DNA of 18,875 nt from contig CAADVD010000049.1 of assembly GCA_900752435.1 (NCBI GenBank), forward strand, positions 1 through 18,875, written 5' to 3'. A model generated the notes under the pieces. It was not told where the DNA came from. It made no database searches and saw only the letters and a program-made list of their open reading frames with translations. The translations under genes and the position numbers were made by a program. The stretch comes from Oscillospiraceae bacterium (GTDB lineage Bacteria > Bacillota > Clostridia > Oscillospirales > Ruminococcaceae). Position 1 is the first letter of the stretch. Each line of letters opens with the position of its first letter. Positions 1-6,616 of the stretch are shown one piece after another.

Positions 1-7
1 AAAACAC

Positions 8-36
8 TTGACTTTCCTAAGAGGGTGGTATATACT
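8..36 (+). promoter_or_regulatory. Sigma-A promoter of gdhA
   Basis: The -35 box TTGACT (8-13) and -10 box TATACT (31-36) are separated by 17 bp, close to the vegetative consensus. Transcription should start near position 43, only about 10 nt before a terminator-like hairpin. Confidence 0.75.
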
Positions 37-52
37 AAAACTTGTAAATGAC

Positions 53-89
53 AAAGGCGTCACTTTCAATGGTAAAGTGCGCCTTTTTT
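53..89 (+). terminator. Terminator-like hairpin in the gdhA leader (possible attenuator)
   Basis: The arm AAAGGCG plus CACTTT (53-66, with T60 bulged) pairs with AAAGTG plus CGCCTTT (74-86) around a 7-nt loop, and a T run spans 84-89. It has the form of an intrinsic terminator but lies between the gdhA promoter and the gdhA ribosome binding site. Most transcripts would end here unless read-through is allowed. It could also be a protein-binding site or an mRNA-stabilising hairpin. Confidence 0.6.
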
Positions 90-128
90 ATGAATTAGGT
101 TATTTATGTAAAAAAGGAGAGGTTACCA

Positions 129-1460
129 ATGGCATACGTTGACGAAATCATTGAACTGGTTGTCCGCAAAAATCCGGCAGAACCAGAATTCCATCAGGCA
201 GTAAAAGAAGTGCTGGAATCCCTGAGACCGGTTGTGGAAGCACACGAAGAAGAATACAGAAGAGATGCAGTGCTCGAACGCTTGGTTGAACCGGACAGAC
301 AGTTTAAGTTCCGCGTTCCGTGGGTGGACGATAAAGGTCAAGCTCATGTGAATACCGGTTACCGCGTACAGTTCAATAACTCCATCGGCCCATACAAAGG
401 CGGTCTGCGTTTCCGTGACAACGTGAATCTCGGTATCATCAAATTCTTAGGCTTTGAGCAGATCTTCAAAAACTCCCTGACCGGTCTGCCGATCGGCGGC
501 GGCAAAGGCGGCTCTGATTTTGATCCGAAAGGCAAATCTGACCGTGAAGTCATGGCGTTCTGCAAGAGCTTCATGACCGAACTGTGCAAATACATTGGCG
601 CAGATGTAGACGTTCCGGCTGGCGACATCGGCGTTGGCGGACGTGAAATCGGTTATATGTTTGGTCAGTATAAACGTATTACCGGTTTGTATGAAGGTGT
701 TCTGACCGGTAAAGGTCTGACCTACGGCGGTTCTTTGGTGAGAACAGAAGCAACTGGTTATGGTTTGCTGTACTTCACTGACGCGATGCTCAGAGCGAAC
801 GGCCATAGCATGGAAGGCAAAACCGTAGTGGTTTCCGGTTCTGGTAACGTGGCTATTTACGCAACTGAAAAAGCGACTCAGCTTGGTGCGAAAGTGGTTG
901 CGCTGTCTGATTCCACCGGTTGGATTTATGATGCAGAAGGCGTGGATCTTGCGGCAATCAAAGAAATCAAAGAAGTCAAACGCGGCAGACTCAGCGAATA
1001 CAAAGCATATCGTCCGAATTCGGAATACACCGACGGCAAAGGCATTTGGACGGTCAAATGTGACGTGGCTCTTCCGTGCGCAACCCAGAACGAGCTGGAT
1101 CTCGACGATGCCAAAACACTTGTGGCAAACGGCGTTATCGCAGTAGCTGAGGGCGCAAACATGCCGACCACACTGGAAGCAACCGAATACCTCCAGAAAA
1201 ACGGCGTTCTCTTTGCTCCGGGTAAAGCTTCCAACGCAGGCGGCGTAGCAACTTCTGCTCTTGAAATGAGCCAGAACAGCGAAAGATTGAGCTGGACCTT
1301 TGAAGAAGTGGATGCAAAACTGAAAGGCATCATGGAAGACATCTTTGCAAAAGCAGACGATGCGGCAAAACGTTATGGTGCAGAAGGCAACTATGTACTG
1401 GGTGCAAACATTGCTGGCTTTGAAAAAGTGGTTAATGCAATGCAGGCACAGGGCATCTAA
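129..1460 (+). CDS. gdhA: NADP-type glutamate dehydrogenase
   Basis: This cytoplasmic enzyme interconverts 2-oxoglutarate plus ammonia and glutamate, linking nitrogen assimilation or amino-acid fermentation to the carbon pool. The 443 residues match the usual length of bacterial hexameric GDH. Visible motifs are the substrate-binding GPYKGGLRF (about residues 87-95), the catalytic-lysine segment GGGKGGSDFDP (123-133, Lys126), PAGDIGVG with the catalytic Asp166, and the Rossmann loop SGSGNVA (236-242). The second cofactor strand ends in SDS (about 260-262), as in NADP-dependent enzymes such as that of E. coli, whereas the NAD enzyme of C. symbiosum differs there; the cofactor call is an inference. 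The ATG is preceded by AAAGGAGAGG with good spacing. The gene is monocistronic, with a leader hairpin upstream and a strong terminator downstream. Confidence 0.96.
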   Translation: MAYVDEIIELVVRKNPAEPEFHQAVKEVLESLRPVVEAHEEEYRRDAVLERLVEPDRQFKFRVPWVDDKGQAHVNTGYRVQFNNSIGPYKGGLRFRDNVNLGIIKFLGFEQIFKNSLTGLPIGGGKGGSDFDPKGKSDREVMAFCKSFMTELCKYIGADVDVPAGDIGVGGREIGYMFGQYKRITGLYEGVLTGKGLTYGGSLVRTEATGYGLLYFTDAMLRANGHSMEGKTVVVSGSGNVAIYATEKATQLGAKVVALSDSTGWIYDAEGVDLAAIKEIKEVKRGRLSEYKAYRPNSEYTDGKGIWTVKCDVALPCATQNELDLDDAKTLVANGVIAVAEGANMPTTLEATEYLQKNGVLFAPGKASNAGGVATSALEMSQNSERLSWTFEEVDAKLKGIMEDIFAKADDAAKRYGAEGNYVLGANIAGFEKVVNAMQAQGI

Positions 1461-1482
1461 TCTTTTCCTCATTACAACATCA

Positions 1483-1513
1483 GACCGTATGCAATTTGTT
1501 GCATACGGTCTTT
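1483..1513 (+). terminator. Intrinsic terminator of gdhA
   Basis: A perfect 12-bp stem (1483-1494 with 1499-1510), a 4-nt loop TTTG and a short T tail, starting 22 nt after the gdhA stop codon. Confidence 0.85.
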
Positions 1514-1536
1514 GTGCGTCTTTTGATCTCATAGAC

Positions 1537-1565
1537 TTGATTCTGACCGGCATTTCCGGTATTAT
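1537..1565 (+). promoter_or_regulatory. Promoter of the SDR gene
   Basis: TTGATT (1537-1542) and TATTAT (1560-1565) are separated by 17 bp, just downstream of the gdhA terminator and 40 nt before the SDR start codon. Confidence 0.55.
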
Positions 1566-1605
1566 AGAAGAAAGATTGATCGAAGTGAAAGGGATCTTTT
1601 TCATC

Positions 1606-2340
1606 ATGAATCAAACCGTTCTCATCACCGGTGCTTCCCGCGGCATTGGCGCGCAAGCAGCACGCACCTTTGCGCAAGCGGGTTACCGCGTTGCATTGAA
1701 TTATTGCCATTCACAGCAGGAAGCACAAGCGCTGCAAAAGGAATTGAATCAGCAAGGAGCGCAGGCGCTGGCCGTTCAAGCAGATGTACAAAACCGCTCT
1801 GAAGTTGACCGCATGATTGCACAAATCGAAGCTCAGCTGGGATCCATCGATATTCTCGTTAACAACGCCGGCATTGCTCAGCAAAAGCTGTTCACCGACC
1901 TTACCGAAGCAGAATGGGACGCCATGTTTGGCGTGAATATGAAGGGGATGTTTCACTGCACCCAGGCTGTTTTACCCAGTATGATTCGCCGTCAGTGCGG
2001 TACCGTCGTCAATGTTTCCTCCATGTGGGGTGTCAGCGGTGCTTCTTGCGAAGTGCATTATTCCGCCTCCAAAGCGGCAGTGATCGGCTTCACGAAGGCG
2101 CTGGCAAAAGAAGTGGGGCCATCACACATCCGTGTCAACTGTGTTGCACCCGGTGTCATTTCCACCGATATGAACGCCGCACTGTCGGAGGAGACGCTAA
2201 CACAGCTTAAGGACGAAACGCCGCTGTGCACCCTTGGCACACCACAGGACATTGCCAATGTCATCCTGTTTCTGGCATCGGAGAAATCTGCGTTTATTAC
2301 CGGCCAGACTATTACTGTGGATGGCGGTATGATTTTGTAA
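1606..2340 (+). CDS. SDR-family reductase, FabG-like; probable EF-P 5-aminopentanone reductase (YmfI type)
   Basis: This is a 244-residue classical short-chain dehydrogenase/reductase using NAD(P)H. It shows the cofactor loop TGASRGIG (8-15), NNAG (86-89), and a Ser139, Tyr152, Lys156 catalytic set in a YSASK context. It ends with ITVDGG, as FabG-like proteins do. The segment VSSMWGVSGASCEV (137-150), just before the catalytic Tyr, strongly resembles Bacillus YmfI, which reduces the 5-aminopentanone modification on a lysine of elongation factor P. That function is therefore more likely than fatty-acid synthesis, and no fab or acp genes lie nearby. The reading frame is open further upstream, but that stretch runs through the gdhA terminator and this gene's promoter. 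ATG 1606 follows AAAGGGA and begins exactly at the family's N-terminus. Confidence 0.85.
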   Translation: MNQTVLITGASRGIGAQAARTFAQAGYRVALNYCHSQQEAQALQKELNQQGAQALAVQADVQNRSEVDRMIAQIEAQLGSIDILVNNAGIAQQKLFTDLTEAEWDAMFGVNMKGMFHCTQAVLPSMIRRQCGTVVNVSSMWGVSGASCEVHYSASKAAVIGFTKALAKEVGPSHIRVNCVAPGVISTDMNAALSEETLTQLKDETPLCTLGTPQDIANVILFLASEKSAFITGQTITVDGGMIL

Positions 2341-2365
2341 TAAGATAGAGTTTGATAGATATATG

Positions 2366-2401
2366 AAATCTGGCTGTGAGTGTAAGTTCACAGCCAGATT
2401 T
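2366..2401. terminator. Bidirectional terminator between convergent genes
   Basis: A perfect 14-bp inverted repeat (2366-2379 with 2388-2401) with an 8-nt loop lies between the end of the SDR gene on the plus strand and the end of nfo on the minus strand. The A/T ends of the stem allow it to serve both directions. Confidence 0.75.
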
Positions 2402-2421
2402 ACTCTTTATCTGAAAAATTT

Positions 2422-3255
2422 TTATTCATGATATACGCTTTTTAACAGCGCAATTTCTTCCGCATAACCGGCCAATTCATTCGGCGTTTCCAACAAAAAG
2501 GGAAGTTCGCGCAAGCTCGGATGGTTGACGATGTGCGTTATCGCTTCCAGACCAATGGAACCCTGTCCAATTTTCTCATGCCGGTCTTTGTGACTGCCAA
2601 ACGGATTTTTGCTGTCATTTAGGTGAATGGCACACAGCCGCTCCAATCCAAGAATGCGGTCAAACTCTTCCAACACGCCATCCAGATTGCCCGCAATATC
2701 ATAGCCTGCATCGTACACATGGCAGGTATCCAAACAAACGCCCATTTGATCCGATAATTCCACGCGGTCAAGAATGGCACGGAGTTCTTCAAAGCTTCGC
2801 CCGACTTCGCTTCCTTTGCCGGCCATCGTTTCCAGCAAGACAGTGGTGTGAAGTTCCGGTGTTAAAATTTTGTTGAGCATTTCCGCAATCATGGCAATGC
2901 CGACTTCAGCGCCCTGCTTGACGTGGCTGCCTGGGTGAAAATTGTAATAGTTACCTGGTACGTATTCCATGCGTTTCAAATCATCCGTCATGACTTCAAA
3001 GGCAAATTCTCTTGTCCGTTCGTCTGCTGAGCAGGCATTGAGTGTGTAAGGTGCATGCGCTACGATTTTGCCAAATTCGTGTTCCTTGGCGAACGTTAAA
3101 AAGGCTTGCACATCCGCTTCATCAATGGCTTTGGCCGCTCCTCCACGCGGATTTCGGGTGAAAAATTGAAAGGTGTTGGCGCCGATTTTAACGGCTTCCT
3201 TTCCCATATGCAAAAATCCTTTTGAGGATGATAAATGGCTTCCAATGGTTAGCAT
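2422..3255 (-). CDS. nfo: Endonuclease IV (AP endonuclease)
   Basis: This enzyme cuts DNA 5' of abasic sites and trims blocked 3' ends in base excision repair, using three zinc ions in a TIM barrel. The 277 residues match the usual length. The metal ligands of the E. coli enzyme can be traced: His68 (AHAPY), His107 in NFHPGSH, Glu142 in LLET, Asp176 and His179 in LDTCH, His211 in HLND, Asp224 and His226 in DRHE, and Glu256 in LLETP. The start ATG lies 6 to 7 nt after an AGGAGGG ribosome binding site. The gene stands alone on the minus strand; a weak -10-like TATACT (minus strand, 3334-3339) lies about 80 bp upstream without a convincing -35 box. Confidence 0.96.
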   Translation of the reverse strand: MLTIGSHLSSSKGFLHMGKEAVKIGANTFQFFTRNPRGGAAKAIDEADVQAFLTFAKEHEFGKIVAHAPYTLNACSADERTREFAFEVMTDDLKRMEYVPGNYYNFHPGSHVKQGAEVGIAMIAEMLNKILTPELHTTVLLETMAGKGSEVGRSFEELRAILDRVELSDQMGVCLDTCHVYDAGYDIAGNLDGVLEEFDRILGLERLCAIHLNDSKNPFGSHKDRHEKIGQGSIGLEAITHIVNHPSLRELPFLLETPNELAGYAEEIALLKSVYHE

Positions 3256-3367
3256 AAACGCCCTCCTGTGCTGTTTTTTCTAAGAACCGCTACCGCTAGG
3301 ATTTCTGCAAACGATCCTATTGGTACCGGTTTTAGTATACCGCAAATTCATATATGAGAAGCAAATA

Positions 3368-3397
3368 AAACGGCACAAATTAAAATTTGTACCGTTT
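3368..3397 (-). terminator. Intrinsic terminator of the toroid-repeat surface protein gene
   Basis: A 14-bp stem with one C/A mismatch (3368-3381 with 3384-3397) lies 7 nt after the stop codon. Read on the minus strand it is followed by a T-rich tail (TTTTATTTG). Confidence 0.75.
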
Positions 3398-3403
3398 GAT
3401 GGA

Positions 3404-4831
3404 TTAGGAACTGGCGCGGTTGATTGGCGAGGCGAAATTCTCGGAATCCGCAGAAGAATCATTCGTGGAATCTGGAGCGGCAGACACCTGTTTTTCATCC
3501 TGAACTTTCTTTCGCTTTCGGCCAATCAGCCAAACGTCTGTGATGGTCAGCAAGACTACCCCCAGCAATGCCAGCAGACTAATTTGAACAATGGATGTCT
3601 GAGACGGAATTGTTTCAACTGTAACGGTGATGTTTTCTGTCGCAGTATCCGTATTGGCAACAAGCCGGGCATCCAGCGTATAAGGCGAATGCCCTTTTTT
3701 GACAGAGGCTAATGCTAGAATGGCGTTTTCCGTTGCTGTAATATCACTTGGTTCATCCATTGTGCTGGAAAAGCCGCCATCTACTTGTACATAGCGCAGT
3801 AAAACATCCAGCAGAGTTTCACCGTTTTTCATAAACTGCGGACTGTCCAGCGGAATGTCCAATGCATATAGCGTTACAATTACTTTGGAAACAGCGATGC
3901 TGGTCGGCAAACCATTTTGATAAAACGTGCCATCGTTTTGCTGTTCCTGTTCTAAAAAAAGAAGACCTTGTTCAATAACGGAAGCAACATTGGGTTCATC
4001 ACGGTATGGTGCCAGCGCCGTTAGCGCCAGTCCGGTTTGGATTACGCTGCTGCTGTGTGTGGTAGGGCTTACCTGAAAGCCACCATCTTCGTTTTGAAAT
4101 GACAAAAGTGTTTCCACAAGCTTTTGCCGAACACCGGACAGCTCCGTGCTGTTTTCGGAATCGATTTCTGAAAAAGCAGATATTCGAGCCTCTATAGCAG
4201 GTTTCAGTGCGGTAGCTTCTCCGATTTCCACATAATCTTTGATGGAATGATATAATATGGCGTCTTTTAAGATTTGCTCTTCGCTGACATTATTTTTAGA
4301 TTCATTTTCATCGGCATCGGTTGATTTTGTGGTATCCAAATCAACTTGATATTGATTGCTATCGATTGCCAACAGGGCATAAGCGACTGTATATAAATCC
4401 TGTTCTTGATAATTGGAAGTATTTGCAATAATTTGAATCAAATCGCGCCCCAATACATTGTGCGCATCATATCCGCAGAACGTGACATTGAGCGCATCAT
4501 AAGAAGCAGAAATGGGATTTTCATACGATTCTTTTAAGGAAACTTCTGTGATGTATTGGTTGACACTGGCAGAAACAGCCGTTTTTCCAGCAGAACCCAT
4601 ACAAAGAAAATAAAGATTTCCTTGATCGGAATTCTTGACCCATTCGCAGGCTAAGGAAAGCGTCGCCGCCATTTCTTCCGTCCAGAATTCATTGATGGAA
4701 GGTGGTGCTTCTGTCTGATTTTCCTCATGATAAGCAGAAGAATTTTCTTCTGGAGAAGCAAAAACAAAAGAGGGGAATACAGTGTATAAAAATAACAGAC
4801 AGACCAAAAAAGCAAACCGTTTTCGATACAC
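3404..4831 (-). CDS. Exported, membrane-anchored protein with terpenoid-cyclase-type (prenyltransferase/squalene oxidase) repeats
   Basis: The 475-residue protein has a signal peptide (residues 1-25, positive start, hydrophobic core, likely cut after FASP or nearby), an acidic, Ser/Glu-rich linker, a large extracellular part, one membrane span (about 415-437) and a cytoplasmic tail beginning RKRKK. The outer part carries three evenly spaced motifs, NEDGGF (247), QNDGTF (298) and QVDGGF (349), exactly 51 residues apart and each followed by a helix ending in an alanine-rich A-L-A-type segment. This is the pattern of alpha/alpha-toroid repeats of the squalene-cyclase/prenyltransferase fold. No catalytic DxDD or prenyltransferase zinc site is evident, so binding or surface adhesion is more likely than cyclisation; the ligand is unknown. 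The start ATG follows GGAGGG. The gene is monocistronic and divergent from the GH172 gene. Confidence 0.7.
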   Translation of the reverse strand: MYRKRFAFLVCLLFLYTVFPSFVFASPEENSSAYHEENQTEAPPSINEFWTEEMAATLSLACEWVKNSDQGNLYFLCMGSAGKTAVSASVNQYITEVSLKESYENPISASYDALNVTFCGYDAHNVLGRDLIQIIANTSNYQEQDLYTVAYALLAIDSNQYQVDLDTTKSTDADENESKNNVSEEQILKDAILYHSIKDYVEIGEATALKPAIEARISAFSEIDSENSTELSGVRQKLVETLLSFQNEDGGFQVSPTTHSSSVIQTGLALTALAPYRDEPNVASVIEQGLLFLEQEQQNDGTFYQNGLPTSIAVSKVIVTLYALDIPLDSPQFMKNGETLLDVLLRYVQVDGGFSSTMDEPSDITATENAILALASVKKGHSPYTLDARLVANTDTATENITVTVETIPSQTSIVQISLLALLGVVLLTITDVWLIGRKRKKVQDEKQVSAAPDSTNDSSADSENFASPINRASS

Positions 4832-4885
4832 GCAATTTCCCTCCTATTTTGACAGAATATCACTGGCTTTCATTATTTGTTTACA

Positions 4886-4914
4886 ATTTTATTATAAACA
4901 AAAACACGTGTAAA
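4886..4914 (-). promoter_or_regulatory. Promoter of the toroid-repeat surface protein gene
   Basis: On the minus strand TTTACA (plus 4909-4914) and TAAAAT (plus 4886-4891) are 17 bp apart, about 55 bp upstream of the start codon. Confidence 0.55.
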
Positions 4915-4998
4915 GTCCAGTAGGTTTGCTAAAATTGTGTTCTTATATGAAAAGCGACGGCAAGCATTGTCGAAACCGACAGTATTTATGGAACCCTC

Positions 4999-5028
4999 TT
5001 GACGATTTGCTCGGCAATGTGCTATTAT
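4999..5028 (+). promoter_or_regulatory. Promoter of the GH172 gene
   Basis: TTGACG (4999-5004) and TATTAT (5023-5028) are separated by 18 bp. The transcript would carry a leader of about 130 nt with a large inverted repeat. Confidence 0.6.
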
Positions 5029-5072
5029 GTGCATGCATTATTATGGAAACGCGGTAAGCTGATTTTGAAATA

Positions 5073-5139
5073 GACTTGTTCGGAAACCCTGTTAGAAAGA
5101 TAGCAAAAAGTTAAACTTGAAAAGGTTTCCAAACAAGTC
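5073..5139 (+). repeat. Leader inverted repeat upstream of the GH172 gene
   Basis: Arms 5073-5088 and 5124-5139 are 16 nt long with a single C/A mismatch, separated by a 35-nt A-rich loop. The repeat ends 11 nt before the GGAG of the downstream gene. It could fold as an RNA hairpin in the leader or present two copies of a protein-binding half-site; no T tract follows, so it is not a normal terminator. Confidence 0.7.
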
Positions 5140-5166
5140 GAATGAAAAAAGGAGTTGTTTGGTGAT

Positions 5167-6273
5167 ATGACGCATGCATTTTGGAATGGATTGAGCAGTC
5201 TTCCACAAATAAAGAATGTGCGTTCGCGGGCTATCAATGCAGAGAATCCATACGGTGAAAAAGGAAAAGGCGGAACAGCAGCCAGCGAATTGGGAGTTGG
5301 ACGGAAAGGTTCTCCCTGCATCAAGGTGCTGCACGCTGGTGAAGTAAAAACGTTGGCCGAAATTGAAAATACCGGTGTAATTCAGCACATCTGGATTACG
5401 GTAACGGATCATACGGATACAGGTTATTTTGTATTGCGCGATTTAGTATTGCGCATGTACTGGGATGGCGAAGAATCCCCGTCTGTGGAAAGCCCGCTGG
5501 GCGATTTCTTTTGCTGCGGCTTTGGCGTGGGTTGTCACGTCAACTCACTGCCGATTGCCGTGAATCCCACCCGAGGGTTCAACAGCTATTTCCCGATGCC
5601 ATTTCACAAGAGCGCCAAAATCACCATCGAGAATCAGCACGATTCCGACATTGACGCGTTTTTTTACCAAATTGATTACTGCTTGTGCGATGAGCTGCCG
5701 AAGGATACCGGTTTGTTTCACGCACAGTGGCGCCGCGAGAAAATCACCAAACTAAAAGAGGACTACACCATTGTCAATGGCATTCAAGGACGCGGACAGT
5801 ATGTAGGCACTTATTTGGCGTTGAGTACGCTGGAACGCTACTGGTGGGGTGAGGGAGAAGTAAAATTCTATTTGGACGGTGATCAGGAATTTCCGACGAT
5901 TTGCGGAACGGGTACAGAGGATTACTTTGGCGGGGCTTGGAGCTTCGCCAGTCAGCAGGACGGCGAAACTGTAGAAAATACATACTGTACGCCGTTTTTG
6001 GGATACCCCTATTATTCGCGTACCGATACCACACATCATTTCCCATATCACTTGAACGATGCACCGACAATGCGCGGCTTTTACCGTTGGCATATTCTTG
6101 ATCCGATTTGCTTTACCGAAAATCTGCGTGTAACCATCCAGCAGTTGGGTGTGTGCCATAAAGGATTATTCGAACGACAGGATGATGTATCGTCGGTTGC
6201 ATACTGGTATCAGTTGGAGCCGCATCAGCCGTTTCCGCAGTTGTTGTCTGCGGAAGAACGCCATCCGCGTTAG
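5167..6273 (+). CDS. DUF2961 protein, glycoside hydrolase family 172
   Basis: The 368-residue protein belongs to the DUF2961 family, now GH172, whose characterised members act on fructofuranosides or arabinofuranosides and form oligomers of jelly-roll subunits. Family landmarks are an RDLVLRMYWDGE strand (about 91-102), the SPLGDFF segment (about 109-115), GEGEVKFYLDGD (about 228-239) and GTGTEDYFGGAW (about 247-258); the acidic residues in the last two are the likely catalytic ones, by inference. No signal peptide is visible, so the enzyme is probably cytoplasmic and would act on imported sugars. The start is ATG 5167, 12 nt after GGAG; a TTG at 5155 lies too close to the GGAG to be preferred. 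There is no transporter or regulator next to it, so the substrate cannot be inferred from context. Confidence 0.88.
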   Translation: MTHAFWNGLSSLPQIKNVRSRAINAENPYGEKGKGGTAASELGVGRKGSPCIKVLHAGEVKTLAEIENTGVIQHIWITVTDHTDTGYFVLRDLVLRMYWDGEESPSVESPLGDFFCCGFGVGCHVNSLPIAVNPTRGFNSYFPMPFHKSAKITIENQHDSDIDAFFYQIDYCLCDELPKDTGLFHAQWRREKITKLKEDYTIVNGIQGRGQYVGTYLALSTLERYWWGEGEVKFYLDGDQEFPTICGTGTEDYFGGAWSFASQQDGETVENTYCTPFLGYPYYSRTDTTHHFPYHLNDAPTMRGFYRWHILDPICFTENLRVTIQQLGVCHKGLFERQDDVSSVAYWYQLEPHQPFPQLLSAEERHPR

Positions 6274-6616
6274 GATTGCTGAATAATGGATTTCTCTGCC
6301 TGCTCTCGTTACAGGTCTAATCATCTTTTAAAAGGTCTTTACACTATCCCCTCAAAAACGGTGAAAAGTTGCATGTAAACGTGCAACTCGAAAACGGAAT
6401 TTACAGAATATTTACAATTGACTTTGTGGTTGACTCTGATTTGCATAATACGCCGTTCTAGTGCTCTATAAAAATTCATAATTACCATGTACAGTAAAGT
6501 GGAATTTGTGATATAATAATACTAAAATAGATTTCATTGTGTCCGTCTTTAAACAAAGAAAAGAACTGTTTGGAGAATGGAAATCATCAAATAAATAATC
6601 AACTGAGGAGAACTTT
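6274..6616. other. Intergenic region, no gene
   Basis: This 343-bp region has no plausible coding frame. It contains a compact hairpin (6368-6375 with 6380-6387, one G/T pair, 4-nt TAAA loop, no T tract), tandem TTGACT boxes at 6418 and 6430 without a well-placed -10, and the extended -10 promoter of the following aminopeptidase gene. No convincing terminator for the GH172 gene was found. Confidence 0.5.
6509..6517 (+). promoter_or_regulatory. Extended -10 promoter of the M29 aminopeptidase gene
   Basis: TG-A-TATAAT (6509-6517) is an exact extended -10 element. The -35 position (GTACAG, 6489-6494) is poor, as is common for extended -10 promoters. It lies 100 nt upstream of the start codon. 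Confidence 0.6.

Larger units (their letters stand above)
4832..5166. other. Divergent intergenic region, no gene
   Basis: This 335-bp region holds the minus-strand promoter of the surface protein gene, the plus-strand promoter of the GH172 gene and a long inverted repeat in the GH172 leader. It also has a seven-codon reading frame (5143-5166) whose TGA abuts the GH172 ATG; it is too short and too poorly supported to call. A half catabolite-response-like TGGAAACG sits at 5044-5051, just after the GH172 -10 box; its second half is degenerate. Confidence 0.6.

Noticed and set aside
447..1607. Long open frame (386 codons) on the minus strand opposite gdhA
   Set aside because: It is a codon-bias shadow of gdhA: Cys/Phe/His-rich, no recognisable domain, and it crosses the gdhA terminator. 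gdhA on the plus strand is certain.
3297..3319. TAGGAT/ATCCTA inverted repeat in the nfo leader
   Set aside because: The stem is only 6 bp with an 11-nt loop, no position relative to a convincing promoter, and easily due to chance.
4968..4974. TGTCGAA, an exact Spo0A-box match upstream of the GH172 promoter, and another on the minus strand at 17260-17266 before spoIIM
   Set aside because: A 7-base word is expected two or three times by chance in a window this size, and another copy lies inside the VanZ-like gene. The spoIIM copy may be worth a look but is not called.
5143..5166. Seven-codon frame whose stop abuts the GH172 ATG
   Set aside because: No ribosome binding site precedes it, and the GGAG lies inside it and serves the GH172 start; probably coincidence.
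6368..6387. Compact hairpin after the GH172 gene considered as its terminator
   Set aside because: There is no T tract and it lies almost 100 bp beyond the stop codon; kept only as a note in the intergenic entry.
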